A stretch of 64,000 nt of DNA. Origin: Nocardia jinanensis. Lineage in GTDB: Bacteria; Actinomycetota; Actinomycetes; Mycobacteriales; Mycobacteriaceae. Position 1 is the first letter of the stretch. Every line of letters begins with the position of its first letter. Both the position numbers and the translations under genes were made by a program. Under the pieces are notes generated by a model. That model was not told where the DNA came from, did not search any database, and saw nothing but the letters and a program-made list of their open reading frames with translations. The DNA is taken from positions 1 through 64,000 of the forward strand of contig NZ_BMMH01000010.1 in the NCBI RefSeq assembly GCF_014645735.1. The letters are read 5' to 3'. Positions 53,385-61,780 of this stretch are shown here, one piece after another.

Positions 53385-54767
53385 ATGATGATGAACGGCG
53401 ACGACCCACGTATGCGCCGGGTGCCGCCGCACAGCGGGGGACCCGGGCGATCCGGCGCGCGCCGCCCTCCACCTCCGCCACTCCCGCAGGGTGGTCGTCC
53501 ACCGGCCGAACCTCCGCAGGTCATGCGTCGTAATCCCGGTCCGGGGCAGCCCGGCCGTCCCACCGAACGCTACGAGCCGCCGCGGGCCTGGTCGCAGGCG
53601 CCACCGGGCCGCAACGCTCCCCCTGCCCGCCCGCCCGCACCCGGCCGCGGCGGCAAACCGCACCCGCCCACGCACGCACCCACGCAACGACCGATGCCGT
53701 ACCGCGAAGGCGAATACGCGGCCACGCAGCGACCGGTCCCCCATCACGACGGCCGCCGCAGGCCACCGCCGACCGGGAACCCCCCGGGACGCAGGCCCGC
53801 CGCTCCCCCACCCCGCCGGCCCCGGCGCAAACGTCATATCGGTCGCTGGTTTCTGGCCGTCCTGCTGGCCTTGGTGATCCTGCTGGTCTACGCGGTCGTG
53901 AAACTCGACGGTTCGCTCACCCGGATCGATGCGCTCTCCGACTACGAGGACAGGGTCGGCAGCACCGCCGGCACCAACTGGCTGCTGGTCGGATCGGACA
54001 GCCGGGCCGGACTCTCCGATGAGCAGACCAACGGTCTGGCGACCGGCGGCGAGGTCGGCGACCCGCGCACCGACACCATCATCCTGGTTCACATCCCCCC
54101 ATCGGGCCGCACCACCCTGGTGAGCCTGCCGCGCGATTCCTATGTCGATATCCCGGGCTACGGCCAGGACAAGTTGAACGCCGCCTTCGCTTTCGGCGGT
54201 GCCCCGCTGCTGACACAGACGGTGGAGACCGCCACCGGGTTGCGGATCGACCACTACGGCGAAATCGGTTTCGCCGGTTTCGCGAGCGTCGTGGACGCGC
54301 TGGGCGGAATCGACGTATGCGTACCGCAGGCCATCAACGACCCGCTGGCGGGTATCGATATCCAGGCCGGCTGCCAGGAACTGAACGGCCCGCAGGCCCT
54401 GGGGTTCGTACGCAGCCGCGCCACCGCGCTGGCCGATATCGACCGGATGAACAACCAGCGCCTGTTCCTGTCGGCCCTGCTCGAAAAGGCGACCAGCCCC
54501 ACCACACTGGCCAACCCGTTCGCTCTGTGGCCCATGCTCAGCGATACCGCCGGCTCCCTGACGGTCGACAAGGGCGACCACATCTGGGACCTCGCCCGCC
54601 TCGCCTGGGCACTGCGCGGCGACACCCTCGCGACCACAGTCCCGGTCGGCGGCTTCACCGACACCGACAGCGGAAATGTACTGCTGTGGGCCGACCCCGA
54701 CGCCGGCCGGTTCTTCGAGGCTTTGGCCAACGGCGACCCGATCCCGGCAGACCTCGCCGGAGAATGA
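53385..54767 (+). CDS. LytR-CpsA-Psr (LCP) family protein
   Basis: 460 residues. A Pro/Arg-rich cytoplasmic region (about 1-145) precedes one membrane segment (WFLAVLLALVILLVYAVV). The LCP domain (about 180-400) has NWLLVGSDSRAGL, RTDTIILVHIPPSGRTTLVSLPRDSYV and the YAR/FVRSR segment ALGFVRSR with DRMNNQRL. LCP enzymes attach polymers such as arabinogalactan to peptidoglycan; Lcp1 does so in mycobacteria. The gene sits where Rv3840 lies in M. tuberculosis. A hairpin follows the stop. Confidence 0.92.
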   Translation: MMMNGDDPRMRRVPPHSGGPGRSGARRPPPPPLPQGGRPPAEPPQVMRRNPGPGQPGRPTERYEPPRAWSQAPPGRNAPPARPPAPGRGGKPHPPTHAPTQRPMPYREGEYAATQRPVPHHDGRRRPPPTGNPPGRRPAAPPPRRPRRKRHIGRWFLAVLLALVILLVYAVVKLDGSLTRIDALSDYEDRVGSTAGTNWLLVGSDSRAGLSDEQTNGLATGGEVGDPRTDTIILVHIPPSGRTTLVSLPRDSYVDIPGYGQDKLNAAFAFGGAPLLTQTVETATGLRIDHYGEIGFAGFASVVDALGGIDVCVPQAINDPLAGIDIQAGCQELNGPQALGFVRSRATALADIDRMNNQRLFLSALLEKATSPTTLANPFALWPMLSDTAGSLTVDKGDHIWDLARLAWALRGDTLATTVPVGGFTDTDSGNVLLWADPDAGRFFEALANGDPIPADLAGE

Positions 54768-54774
54768 GCGCCGA

Positions 54775-54800
54775 GGCGCCCGGTCATAGGTACGGGCGCC
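54775..54800 (+). terminator. hairpin terminator after the LCP gene
   Basis: Arms GGCGCCC (54775-54781) and GGGCGCC (54794-54800) with a 12-base loop, 8 bases past the LCP stop. There is no T-run. Beyond it, 54801-55104 holds no gene I can support; 55105-55146 is a decayed copy of the repeat unit that follows. Confidence 0.65.
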
Positions 54801-55146
54801 GGGCCGACACGCCACTGTGGTGCACGTATCCGACCGGCCTTCGGTCGAACGGGCACCGGCAGTCGGCCCGCCTCCGAAGGGTGCGCAATCGATTCCCGCC
54901 ATGGGGAGATCTGTGTGCGCCTGCCGAAGGTGAGAAGTGGGCATAAACGACAACGGTGGTGGCGGCCCGATGGCCGGGTGGAGCAAGGCACAACCGATGT
55001 CGGGCCGCCGAAGCGTGTAGCGGACTCGGCGGGGTGGAGCGCCGGCCGGCTTCGGCACGGAAGCCGACTCACTCGCGAAGGCGAGATAACTACCCAGGCC
55101 GGTCGTAGCGCACCTCCACTCGAACTTCCTGTCCACTCTCGCTGGT

Positions 55147-55313
55147 CTGATCAAGGTGCACTTCCATACGAAGCTCCCGTCTACTCCGGACGGTCCGCCT
55201 CAGTAGGCGGGCCCCGCCCCGGTTCTGGAGCGACGTAGCGAAACCAATGCGTGCAGTCGGCGGCCCAGAGATCCGCGACCATCGAGCACTTACAGAGCGT
55301 GAGCCTGCCCAGG
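55147..55313 (+). repeat. multi-hairpin repeat, tandem unit 1 (167 bp)
   Basis: Begins CTGATCAAGG and ends before the next CTGATCAAGG. It lacks 11 bases (GGAGCGCAGCG-type segment) that unit 2 has, which accounts exactly for the length difference from 178. It contains the CCGTCx/GGACGG and CCGCCT/AGGCGG stems and the left arm of the large hairpin. Confidence 0.75.
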
Positions 55314-55491
55314 CTGATCAAGGCGCACCTCCACACAAACCTTCCGTCCACTCCGGACGGTCGACCTCAGTAGGCGGGCCCGGCCCCGGTTCTGGAGCGA
55401 CGAAGCGAAGGAGCGCAGCGACCAATGCGTGCAGTCGGCCGCCCAGAGATCCGCGAACATCGAGCACTTACAGAGCGTGAGCCTGCCCAGG
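55314..55491 (+). repeat. multi-hairpin repeat, tandem unit 2 (178 bp)
   Basis: Second tandem unit, same order as unit 1. After the purine-rich GCGAAGGAGCGCAGCGAC stretch it continues with the shared 71-base spacer that runs to the next CTGATCAAGG. Confidence 0.75.
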
Positions 55492-55663
55492 CTGATCAAG
55501 GCGCACCTCCACACGAAGCTCCCGTCCACTCCGGACGGTCCGCCTCAGTAGGCGGGGCCCGCCCCGGTTCTGGAGCGACGTAGCGAAGGAGCGCAGCGAC
55601 TGAGCGAAGGAGTGAAGAACCGGGGTTAATAGGGCCCCGCCCCGCGGCGCCGCAGGCGACGCC
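55492..55663 (+). repeat. multi-hairpin repeat, terminal complete unit
   Basis: Unit 3 begins like units 1 and 2 but ends like copy 1 (52286-52437). Hairpin 1: 55522-55527 with 55533-55538. Hairpin 2: 55540-55545 with 55550-55555, loop CAGT. Hairpin 3: outer 55551-55560 with 55632-55641, inner 55562-55571 with 55616-55625. Hairpins 2 and 3 share bases and exclude each other. It ends 24 bases before the first ferritin start. Confidence 0.8.
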
Positions 55664-55686
55664 GAAAATACAGTAACGTCGATCAC

Positions 55687-56241
55687 ATGCACGACAGCGA
55701 TCTGGCTCAGCCCTTCATCGCCCAGCTGCGCGCGCAGGTCCGGCACGGGCTCACCGCTTCGCAGCAGTATCTGGCGGCCGCGGTGTACTTCGATATTCAA
55801 CGGTTACCACAATTGTCCGGTCATTGTTATCTGCGTTCCGAGCAGCACCGCGGGCATGCGTTGCGAATTGTGCAGTATCTGATCGATCGAGATCTCGAGA
55901 TCACCATCGGGGGTTTGGAGGAGGTCCGGCAGACTTTCGAATCCCCGCGTACGGCAATAGCTTTCCTGCTGGCCAGAGAGGAGACGCTGACCGATCAGGT
56001 AACCGAGCTGGCACGGTTGGCGCGGGAATGGACCGATTTCCTGGGGGAGCGATTCATGAGCTGGCTTCTCGAATGCCAGCAACAGGATGTGGCCGGTATG
56101 TCTACACTCTTGGCAGTGGTCGATCGCTCGGCCGGGAACCTTTTCGACGTCGAGGAGTTCGTGGCGCGGGAACTGCGACCGACCGTTCCCGCGGAGAACC
56201 GCTCCGTTCCGAAAATGGCTGGAACGGGCCGTAATCGATAA
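55687..56241 (+). CDS. ferritin-like protein with altered ferroxidase site
   Basis: 184 residues, clearly ferritin: LTDQVTELARLAREWTDFLGERFMSWLLECQQQ and DVEEFVARE align with the next gene all along. Ferroxidase residues differ: by alignment to E. coli FtnA, Glu17 is Gly21 (RHGL), Glu50 is His54 (HRGH) with His53 kept, Glu129 and Glu130 are Gln and Asp; Glu94 and Gln127 positions are kept. It probably cannot oxidise iron alone and may co-assemble with the second ferritin. The ATG is preceded by a multi-hairpin repeat. Confidence 0.83.
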   Translation: MHDSDLAQPFIAQLRAQVRHGLTASQQYLAAAVYFDIQRLPQLSGHCYLRSEQHRGHALRIVQYLIDRDLEITIGGLEEVRQTFESPRTAIAFLLAREETLTDQVTELARLAREWTDFLGERFMSWLLECQQQDVAGMSTLLAVVDRSAGNLFDVEEFVARELRPTVPAENRSVPKMAGTGRNR

Positions 56242-56284
56242 GGCAACACTATCCTCAATTCGATAAGGCAACACTATCCTCAAT
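56235..56284 (+). repeat. perfect 25-bp tandem repeat upstream of the second ferritin
   Basis: Two identical 25-base copies (56235-56259 and 56260-56284). Each includes TAAGGCAACACTATCCTCA, which matches the IdeR box consensus at 12 of 19 positions. A third, degenerate AAGGTTGCAC follows. In mycobacteria IdeR activates bfrB from tandem upstream boxes, so a control role is possible. The first copy overlaps the last codons of the first ferritin gene. Confidence 0.7.
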
Positions 56285-56333
56285 AAGGTTGCACTTGCAT
56301 GACAGCGCCACTTTTCAGCGTTAATGTCAAGGC

Positions 56334-56885
56334 ATGTCCAATCATCCGGAGAGCCCCCGCAGCAAATTCCACGGATTGCTGCACGATCAAATTCGGCACG
56401 AGTTCAACGCCGAGCACCAGTACATCGCCATCGCGGTGTGGTACGACAATGCCGACCTTCCGCAGCTCGCGAAGCGTTTCTACGCGCAGGCCGTAGAGGA
56501 ACGCAATCACGCGATGATGATCGTCCAGTACTTCCTGGATCGGGACATCAGCGTCGATCTCACGGGCATCGATGCGGCGAAGTCGCATTTCGAGCACGCC
56601 CGCGAGCCGATCGCCATGGCACTCGATCAGGAGAAGACGGTCACCGATCAGATCGTCCAGCTGGCCAGCACCGCCCGCGAAGAGGGCGACTATCTGGGCG
56701 AGCAGTTCATGCAGTGGTTCCTCAAGGAGCAGGTGGAGGAAGTCGCGAAGATGACCACTCTGCTCACCGTCGCCGACCGGGCGGGTTCGAACCTGTTCGA
56801 TCTCGAGGAGTTCATCGCCCGGGAGATGAGCGATGACCCCTCGAAGGTTTCGGGTGCGCCGTCGGCCGCCGGAGGCCATGTCTGA
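56334..56885 (+). CDS. bfrB: ferritin (BfrB-type)
   Basis: 183 residues, iron-storage ferritin forming 24-mers, counterpart of Rv3841. Ferroxidase residues are all present: Glu23 (RHEF), Glu56 and His59 (EERNH), Glu100 (LDQEKTVTDQ), Gln133 and Glu136/137 (KEQVEEV). No haem-binding Met of bacterioferritin type was identified. The C-terminal tail (SGAPSAAGGHV) resembles that of M. tuberculosis BfrB, which is used in iron release. A strong hairpin terminator follows. Confidence 0.93.
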   Translation: MSNHPESPRSKFHGLLHDQIRHEFNAEHQYIAIAVWYDNADLPQLAKRFYAQAVEERNHAMMIVQYFLDRDISVDLTGIDAAKSHFEHAREPIAMALDQEKTVTDQIVQLASTAREEGDYLGEQFMQWFLKEQVEEVAKMTTLLTVADRAGSNLFDLEEFIAREMSDDPSKVSGAPSAAGGHV

Positions 56886-56971
56886 TCGGTAACGGCCCGC
56901 GTCCACCCGCCGATGAGTTCCGTGAACACGAAACCAGGCGGGATGACGTCGGTCCCGGGTGATGATTGATT

Positions 56972-57023
56972 GGAGCATCGGCCGTCCCGGCCCACTGCGC
57001 CGAGGTCGGGCGGCCGATGCTCC
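56972..57023 (+). terminator. hairpin terminator after bfrB
   Basis: Perfect 13-base arms (56972-56984 and 57011-57023), extended inward by CCCG/CGGG after a one-base bulge, loop about 17 bases. It is in the 270-base gap to the convergent DUF5926 gene; nothing else is seen there. Confidence 0.75.
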
Positions 57024-57158
57024 GTTACGTCAGCCGGCGCCGGGTCGTTGTGTCGGCTGACGTGTGTGTCGCCGGGGGGTTCCAGAAACGGCGACCTCTG
57101 AAACCTAGCCGAGATCGCCGTCGGAAAGAAGAGTTTTTCTAAAAATATTCCGGTTTAT

Positions 57159-58079
57159 TCAGCGGAGGGTGACCTGCCGCGACCGGAGGCCGTCCCGGGA
57201 GCGCCGCTGTTCCGGGGTCAGGGGGGTTTCCACGGCAAGCGCTTCGGCCAGCCTGTCCCCGAATTCCGCTGCCGGGGAAGCCCATTCGCTCACATGCCGG
57301 TCCGGGTCGAGATCGAACACCGGAACCAGCAGCCCATGGGTGCGGAAGGATCCCGCGAAACGCGACCCCTCCCCCAGGTTCAGCCCGCCGGCGGCGTGCA
57401 GCCGGGCGAGCGCCAGCATCAGATCGTCCTCGGACTCGGGACGTACCCAGCGCAGATGCGCCTTGTCCCCGGCATCGACCCACCAAGCGGCCCCGATGCT
57501 GTCTTTTCCGAGATCCAGCCGATCCGAAGGCATGATGGCCTGTTTCGCCTGCTCGATGGTCGCCGCGATCTGCGGATCCGGCTGTACCCCTTCGGGAACC
57601 CACCAGTCGAAATCCTGGTGGACTGTCAGCTCGAGCGGGGCGTCGGTCACCAGCACATCGGCGAGGGTGGGACCGCCGGGCGCGGCGTGCGCCACGGCCA
57701 GCGAATCGCCCGGATCGGCCGACTGGGTCCACAGGATGGACGCGGCTATATCCGCGGCCGGATCCGAACTCGGCGCCTGCACCTGCACACCGACGTACCC
57801 GGTGGGTGAATCACCCGCACGTACCAGTGCGGAAACCGCGCCGGGCAGAACGGTTGCCAGCACCACGGTCCGTTCGGCGGCGACACCCTCGGCCAGCTTC
57901 AGCTCGGCGGTCGCCGACGGCACGAACTCCCGCAGTGCGACCAGATCGCATTCGGAAGCCAGACCCTGGAAGGGCCGGGCGACCGTCTGCTCGGCCTCCT
58001 GCAGCGCCGCGCGGCGTTCGGCCAGACGCTGAGCCCGGTTGCCGCCGGGTTTCGGACTATTGCGTTTGCTCTTACCCAC
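57159..58079 (-). CDS. DUF5926-family protein
   Basis: 306 residues, unknown function, conserved in actinobacteria. The start MGKSKRNSPKPGGNRAQRLA is very basic and may bind nucleic acid. The middle has LTVHQDFDWWVPEG and DSIGAAWWVDAGDKAHLRWV. No catalytic motif is visible. The start is GTG. Confidence 0.85.
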   Translation of the reverse strand: MGKSKRNSPKPGGNRAQRLAERRAALQEAEQTVARPFQGLASECDLVALREFVPSATAELKLAEGVAAERTVVLATVLPGAVSALVRAGDSPTGYVGVQVQAPSSDPAADIAASILWTQSADPGDSLAVAHAAPGGPTLADVLVTDAPLELTVHQDFDWWVPEGVQPDPQIAATIEQAKQAIMPSDRLDLGKDSIGAAWWVDAGDKAHLRWVRPESEDDLMLALARLHAAGGLNLGEGSRFAGSFRTHGLLVPVFDLDPDRHVSEWASPAAEFGDRLAEALAVETPLTPEQRRSRDGLRSRQVTLR

Positions 58080-58129
58080 GGCTGGTCAAACTACACGGCA
58101 CACCACCGGATCAGCCGCAGGCCACACGT

Positions 58130-58915
58130 TCAGCTGTTGGCCAGCACCGCTTTCGCGCGGCCCGGATGATTGGTCGCCACCCAGCTCACGCCGAGATCCG
58201 CGCACAACTGCATATCGTCGGGTTCGTCGACCGTCCAGCAATAGGTCGCCCGGCCGGCGGCCGCCGCCTTGTCGACCAGATCAGGATGCTCACGCAGCGT
58301 TTTCACCGAAGGGCCGACAGCGGTCGCCCCGACCGTCGTGGCCGCGCCGCCACCCAGATAGCGCGATGATTCGCCCAGGAGCACCGTGGGCAGCAGGGGT
58401 GCGGCCCGGCGGATCCGCCAGACCGCGGTGGCGGCGAAAGACATCACCACCGCACGGGAATGGGCCGCCGAGGCCGGCGTGGCGATCCCGAAACGCTGTA
58501 GTTCGGCCAGCACCTTGCTCTCCACCAGGGAGCCGTACCGGACGGGATGTTTGGTTTCGATGAACAGTTTGGTCGGACGGCTGCGCCAGTCCAATACGAG
58601 GCCGATCAATTCACTCAGGGTGAGGACACCGGACGGGGCGCCGTCACCGAAATCCAGATCCTTCAACTCGGCCAGCGTCAGTTCGCTGACCAGACCGCTG
58701 CCGGACGACGTACGATCCACCGTCCGGTCGTGGACACACACCAGATGGCCGTCCCTGGTGAGCCGGACATCGCATTCCACCCCGTCGGCGCCCTCTTCCA
58801 AAGCTAGTTCGTAGGCCGCCAGGGTGTGCTCGGGACGCGCCGCCGACGCGCCCCGGTGCGCGACCACGAACGGCGCACGGCCGTTCTGGACCGACTCGTC
58901 ACTGCCCTCGCTCAC
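58130..58915 (-). CDS. glpQ1: glycerophosphodiester phosphodiesterase (GlpQ1-like)
   Basis: 261 residues, hydrolyses glycerophosphodiesters to glycerol-3-phosphate. The GDPD motif is VAHRGASAARPEHTLAAY with catalytic His, then GADGVECDVRLTRDGHLVCVHD with the metal-binding Glu/Asp and second His. No signal peptide is visible, so it is probably cytosolic. The GTG start overlaps the DUF4328 stop as GTGA. Counterpart of Rv3842c. Confidence 0.92.
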   Translation of the reverse strand: MSEGSDESVQNGRAPFVVAHRGASAARPEHTLAAYELALEEGADGVECDVRLTRDGHLVCVHDRTVDRTSSGSGLVSELTLAELKDLDFGDGAPSGVLTLSELIGLVLDWRSRPTKLFIETKHPVRYGSLVESKVLAELQRFGIATPASAAHSRAVVMSFAATAVWRIRRAAPLLPTVLLGESSRYLGGGAATTVGATAVGPSVKTLREHPDLVDKAAAAGRATYCWTVDEPDDMQLCADLGVSWVATNHPGRAKAVLANS

Positions 58916-59967
58916 TTGGCCACAACCTCCTGTGGTGCTCGGTCGGCGCCGTCGGGGGAATCGGCGCCGTCGGCGTCCGCCGCGGTGCTCACCGTAGCGG
59001 TCGGTCCCGGATGCACCGGTTCGATCAACGGCGTCGCCGGGTCGACGGCGACCACCCAGCGCCGGGCCAGCCGGTTACGACCGCGCAGGTCCCGACCCTC
59101 GATCGTGCGCACGACCCAGAGGGTCAGCACCGCGACGCCGGCCGCGGCCACATCGGTGAATGCGGTGAAGAGCACACCGTCGGCCTTCGCCTGCAGCGAA
59201 TCCGCAGTCCGCCAGTACAGCGCCGCCACGGTGACCATGCCGCCGAACACCCAGGCCGCCCACCAGATGCGGACGGCGGTGCGGGCGCGGGGATCGGCGT
59301 GGCCGGACACCACCTCGGTGAGGAATACCCCGGGCCAGATCAGGTTGATCACCGGGATCAGACAGCCCAGTGCGAGCATGCGCGGCGACCGGGGGTCGCT
59401 ACCGCCCGCCGCGGCGAAGGTGACCCGCCTCGCTTCGATCAGCCATCCGAGAGTGGCGAACGCGGCAACGAGAGCCATGATCAGCGCGAACAGCGCCGCG
59501 GTGTTCACCAGCGCGTCGGAGAACCACAGCAGCGGCGGTTCGATGAGGCGAGTGCGGTTGCGCAACAGGATCAGGTAGCGGCCCGCTTCGGCGAGTGCGG
59601 ATACCGCGAAGAGGACCGCGGTGGCTAAGAGGGCGGCATGAGTCCAGCGGGTCAGCGCGCTCAGCGGGCGGGCCCGGTGCCCGTCCGATTCGTGATCCGG
59701 AACGGGTCGATCCCGCAGACCCCAGCGCGGGATCTCCGAGTACCGCGGCGTCCCGGCGGCGCGGCGACCGCCCTCCGAGGTACGGGCGGATCGATCGAGC
59801 CGGCCGGGTCGGCGCGCGACCCAGCGGTAGTTGCGGCGTTCGGGCGGGGCGTCGATCGGCCCCGGCGAGAGCAGTACGCCGCGGCAACGCGGGCACCAGT
59901 GCATCGGCGGACCCTGCACCGCCCAGCGTGTACCGCAGCGGGCACATGGCTGCACCACCGTACTCAC
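58912..59967 (-). CDS. DUF4328 membrane protein with N-terminal zinc ribbon
   Basis: 351 residues, counterpart of Rv3843c. The N-terminus has CARCGTRW and CPRCRG, a Cys4 zinc ribbon. Several membrane segments follow, including WTHAALLATAVLFAVSALAEA and LVNTAALFALIMALVAAFATLGW, with the DUF4328 INLIWPGVFLTEV motif. It is coupled to glpQ1 by stop/start overlap. The function is unknown. Confidence 0.88.
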   Translation of the reverse strand: MSTVVQPCARCGTRWAVQGPPMHWCPRCRGVLLSPGPIDAPPERRNYRWVARRPGRLDRSARTSEGGRRAAGTPRYSEIPRWGLRDRPVPDHESDGHRARPLSALTRWTHAALLATAVLFAVSALAEAGRYLILLRNRTRLIEPPLLWFSDALVNTAALFALIMALVAAFATLGWLIEARRVTFAAAGGSDPRSPRMLALGCLIPVINLIWPGVFLTEVVSGHADPRARTAVRIWWAAWVFGGMVTVAALYWRTADSLQAKADGVLFTAFTDVAAAGVAVLTLWVVRTIEGRDLRGRNRLARRWVVAVDPATPLIEPVHPGPTATVSTAADADGADSPDGADRAPQEVVAK

Positions 59968-59985
59968 CGCGCACCTCGCTTTTCG

Positions 59986-60348
59986 TCAGTAGATCTTCGC
60001 GGGCTCGTCACCCTCGGCGGTCAGTGGACGGCCGGTCTGTTGCCAGGCCACCATTCCGCCTACCACGTTCACCGCTTCATAACCCACATTCGCGAGGAAC
60101 TTCACGGCCTCGAGCGAACGGCCGCCCTGCCGGCACACCACAAAGAGCTCGGCGTCGGGATCCAGTTCGCCGTAGCGGGCGGGCACATCGGCGAGCGGAA
60201 TATGCACCGCGCCGGGTGCGTGGCCGAGCTGCCATTCGTCGTCTTCGCGTACATCGAGCAGGACGGCGGCAGCCGCCTCCCCGGGCGGATGGTCGAATTC
60301 AGTGGGTACGGCCTCGACCGGTACCGACGGGACTCCGAAGCTCGTCAC
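59986..60348 (-). CDS. rhodanese-like domain protein
   Basis: 120 residues, single rhodanese domain. LLDVREDDEWQLGHAPGAVHIPL and the active-site loop VVCRQGGRS (Cys) are clear, then NVVGGMVAWQQTGRPL. It could carry sulfur or act in redox control. The GTG start has AGGA eight bases upstream; longer frames upstream lack a site. It lies 18 bases before the DUF4328 gene on the same strand, so they may be co-transcribed. Confidence 0.9.
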   Translation of the reverse strand: MTSFGVPSVPVEAVPTEFDHPPGEAAAAVLLDVREDDEWQLGHAPGAVHIPLADVPARYGELDPDAELFVVCRQGGRSLEAVKFLANVGYEAVNVVGGMVAWQQTGRPLTAEGDEPAKIY

Positions 60349-60838
60349 CTCATTGATCCTGCCATAACCGCCTGGGCGGCGGCCCGGCTCTCGTGGGAGC
60401 GCGCGATCGGGCGCGAACTCCCGGTGCGGGCCCCACGGGCTCGGAGCCGCCGATGCCGACACGCCGGACGATGCGGCGGATTCGCCGGGCGGGGCCACGC
60501 GCCGCGGAGATGCCCGATGCGATGGCGATGCCGGTGATCTTTGATGAGTTATACGCATAACCCACTACGTAACCCGCTGGTATCAGCTATCATTCAGCGC
60601 ACGATTGTCCCAGGCACTCACTCGCAAGAGGCCTGACCTGCGGTAATGGTGTTACCGTACGGCCGATCCGGTACTCCCCTCCAAAAATCCCGGAGCGGCC
60701 GTCCGGCCTCTCGATCGGGTCACGCGCCGTTGCGTGACCCGATATGAACTTGGACGCGGGACATCCCGGATCGGTTCCACCGGATCGGAAATCGGCAAAA
60801 TCCCATGATCTGGGCACTGACCTCGGTAATCTGGCGCC
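60349..60838. other. 490-base intergenic region with small dyads
   Basis: No gene is supported. Two small inverted repeats occur: GTTAT-ACGC-ATAAC (60548-60561) and CGGTAA-TGGTG-TTACCG (60641-60657). They lie in the divergent promoter region between the rhodanese gene and the unknown gene at 60839 and may be operators. Confidence 0.4.
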
Positions 60839-61477
60839 ATGACATCGACCAGGGGGTTACTCGACGGATTGGACGCGGCCGGCCTCGACAAGGCGCTGTC
60901 GGAGGCCGGATGTCTGGCATTGGAAGTCGATTCCGAGGCCAAACGACTGGAACTCGATCTCGAGGTCCTGAGCTTGCCGGAGCAAATATCCGGCATATCG
61001 GAAGAAACACCGGAAGCGGGCACCGGTTGCAGGCGGGTGCGGCTGGTCTTCCAGGGGGTCACCAGGATTGCCGCATCATTGCGGATACAGCGGTGGGATG
61101 ATCTGGAACCGCGAATCCTGCCGCTGGAACTGCCGGGACTACCCGCCGCCGTCGCGAGTTTCGGCGGTAGCCGTCTGCACGGGTGGGAGTTCGTCGACCT
61201 GGACGACAGCGGTTGGGCGCTGTGGAGCGAGCTGCTCAGTTTCGATACCACCATCGACACCAGGATCGCCCGGCACGTGCTGGAGTTCTCCCAGGAGGAG
61301 GGCGTCGATCCCCGGGAACTCGATATCCGGGTCTGGTTCGACACGGTCACCGCGCAGACCACCGGGGGTAGGGTCATCCCGCTCCCGGAGCTTGTCTCCG
61401 GATCCGCACGCTGGTGGCGCGCACACGCCAAGGGCGACCCGCGGGCCACCCACCCCAATATCGCACCGCCGCTGTAG
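60839..61477 (+). CDS. conserved hypothetical protein
   Basis: 212 residues, not recognised. It has two or three acidic stretches (DLEVLSLPEQISGISEETPE, FVDLDDSGWALWSELLSFD) and no signal peptide or membrane segment. Its composition is like other cytosolic actinobacterial proteins. Start at ATG; no strong ribosome site is seen. The 303 bases after it contain a 12-bp palindrome CCACCGCGGTGG and presumably the sodA promoter. Confidence 0.6.
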   Translation: MTSTRGLLDGLDAAGLDKALSEAGCLALEVDSEAKRLELDLEVLSLPEQISGISEETPEAGTGCRRVRLVFQGVTRIAASLRIQRWDDLEPRILPLELPGLPAAVASFGGSRLHGWEFVDLDDSGWALWSELLSFDTTIDTRIARHVLEFSQEEGVDPRELDIRVWFDTVTAQTTGGRVIPLPELVSGSARWWRAHAKGDPRATHPNIAPPL

Positions 61478-61780
61478 CGGTCCGCGCCGGAACGCGTCCC
61501 GGTGGTATTCGTGCCCGAGTGTCGGCCGGATACCACCGCGGTGGCGGCGGGGTAACAGTTGACGGGGCGCACGGTTGGGCAATGGTGTGAAAATCGGACA
61601 CCCGCCCGGTCAGAGCCCGATCGAAGCGGACCCGGCACGGGCGCCGGTTCGATCTCGGATGGTCGGTTTCTGCCCGATGTGGAATGGTGGGGCGTCGGGG
61701 CGAGTTGGACCGATCGGGTGTACGAATGGTCGGGAGCATCCCGCACAGGACGCACTCGACCCGACAAGGAAGGGACATTC

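Noticed and set aside
55147..55663. CRISPR array
   Set aside because: Units are about 170 bases, directly abutting, with no short repeat/spacer pattern and no cas genes.
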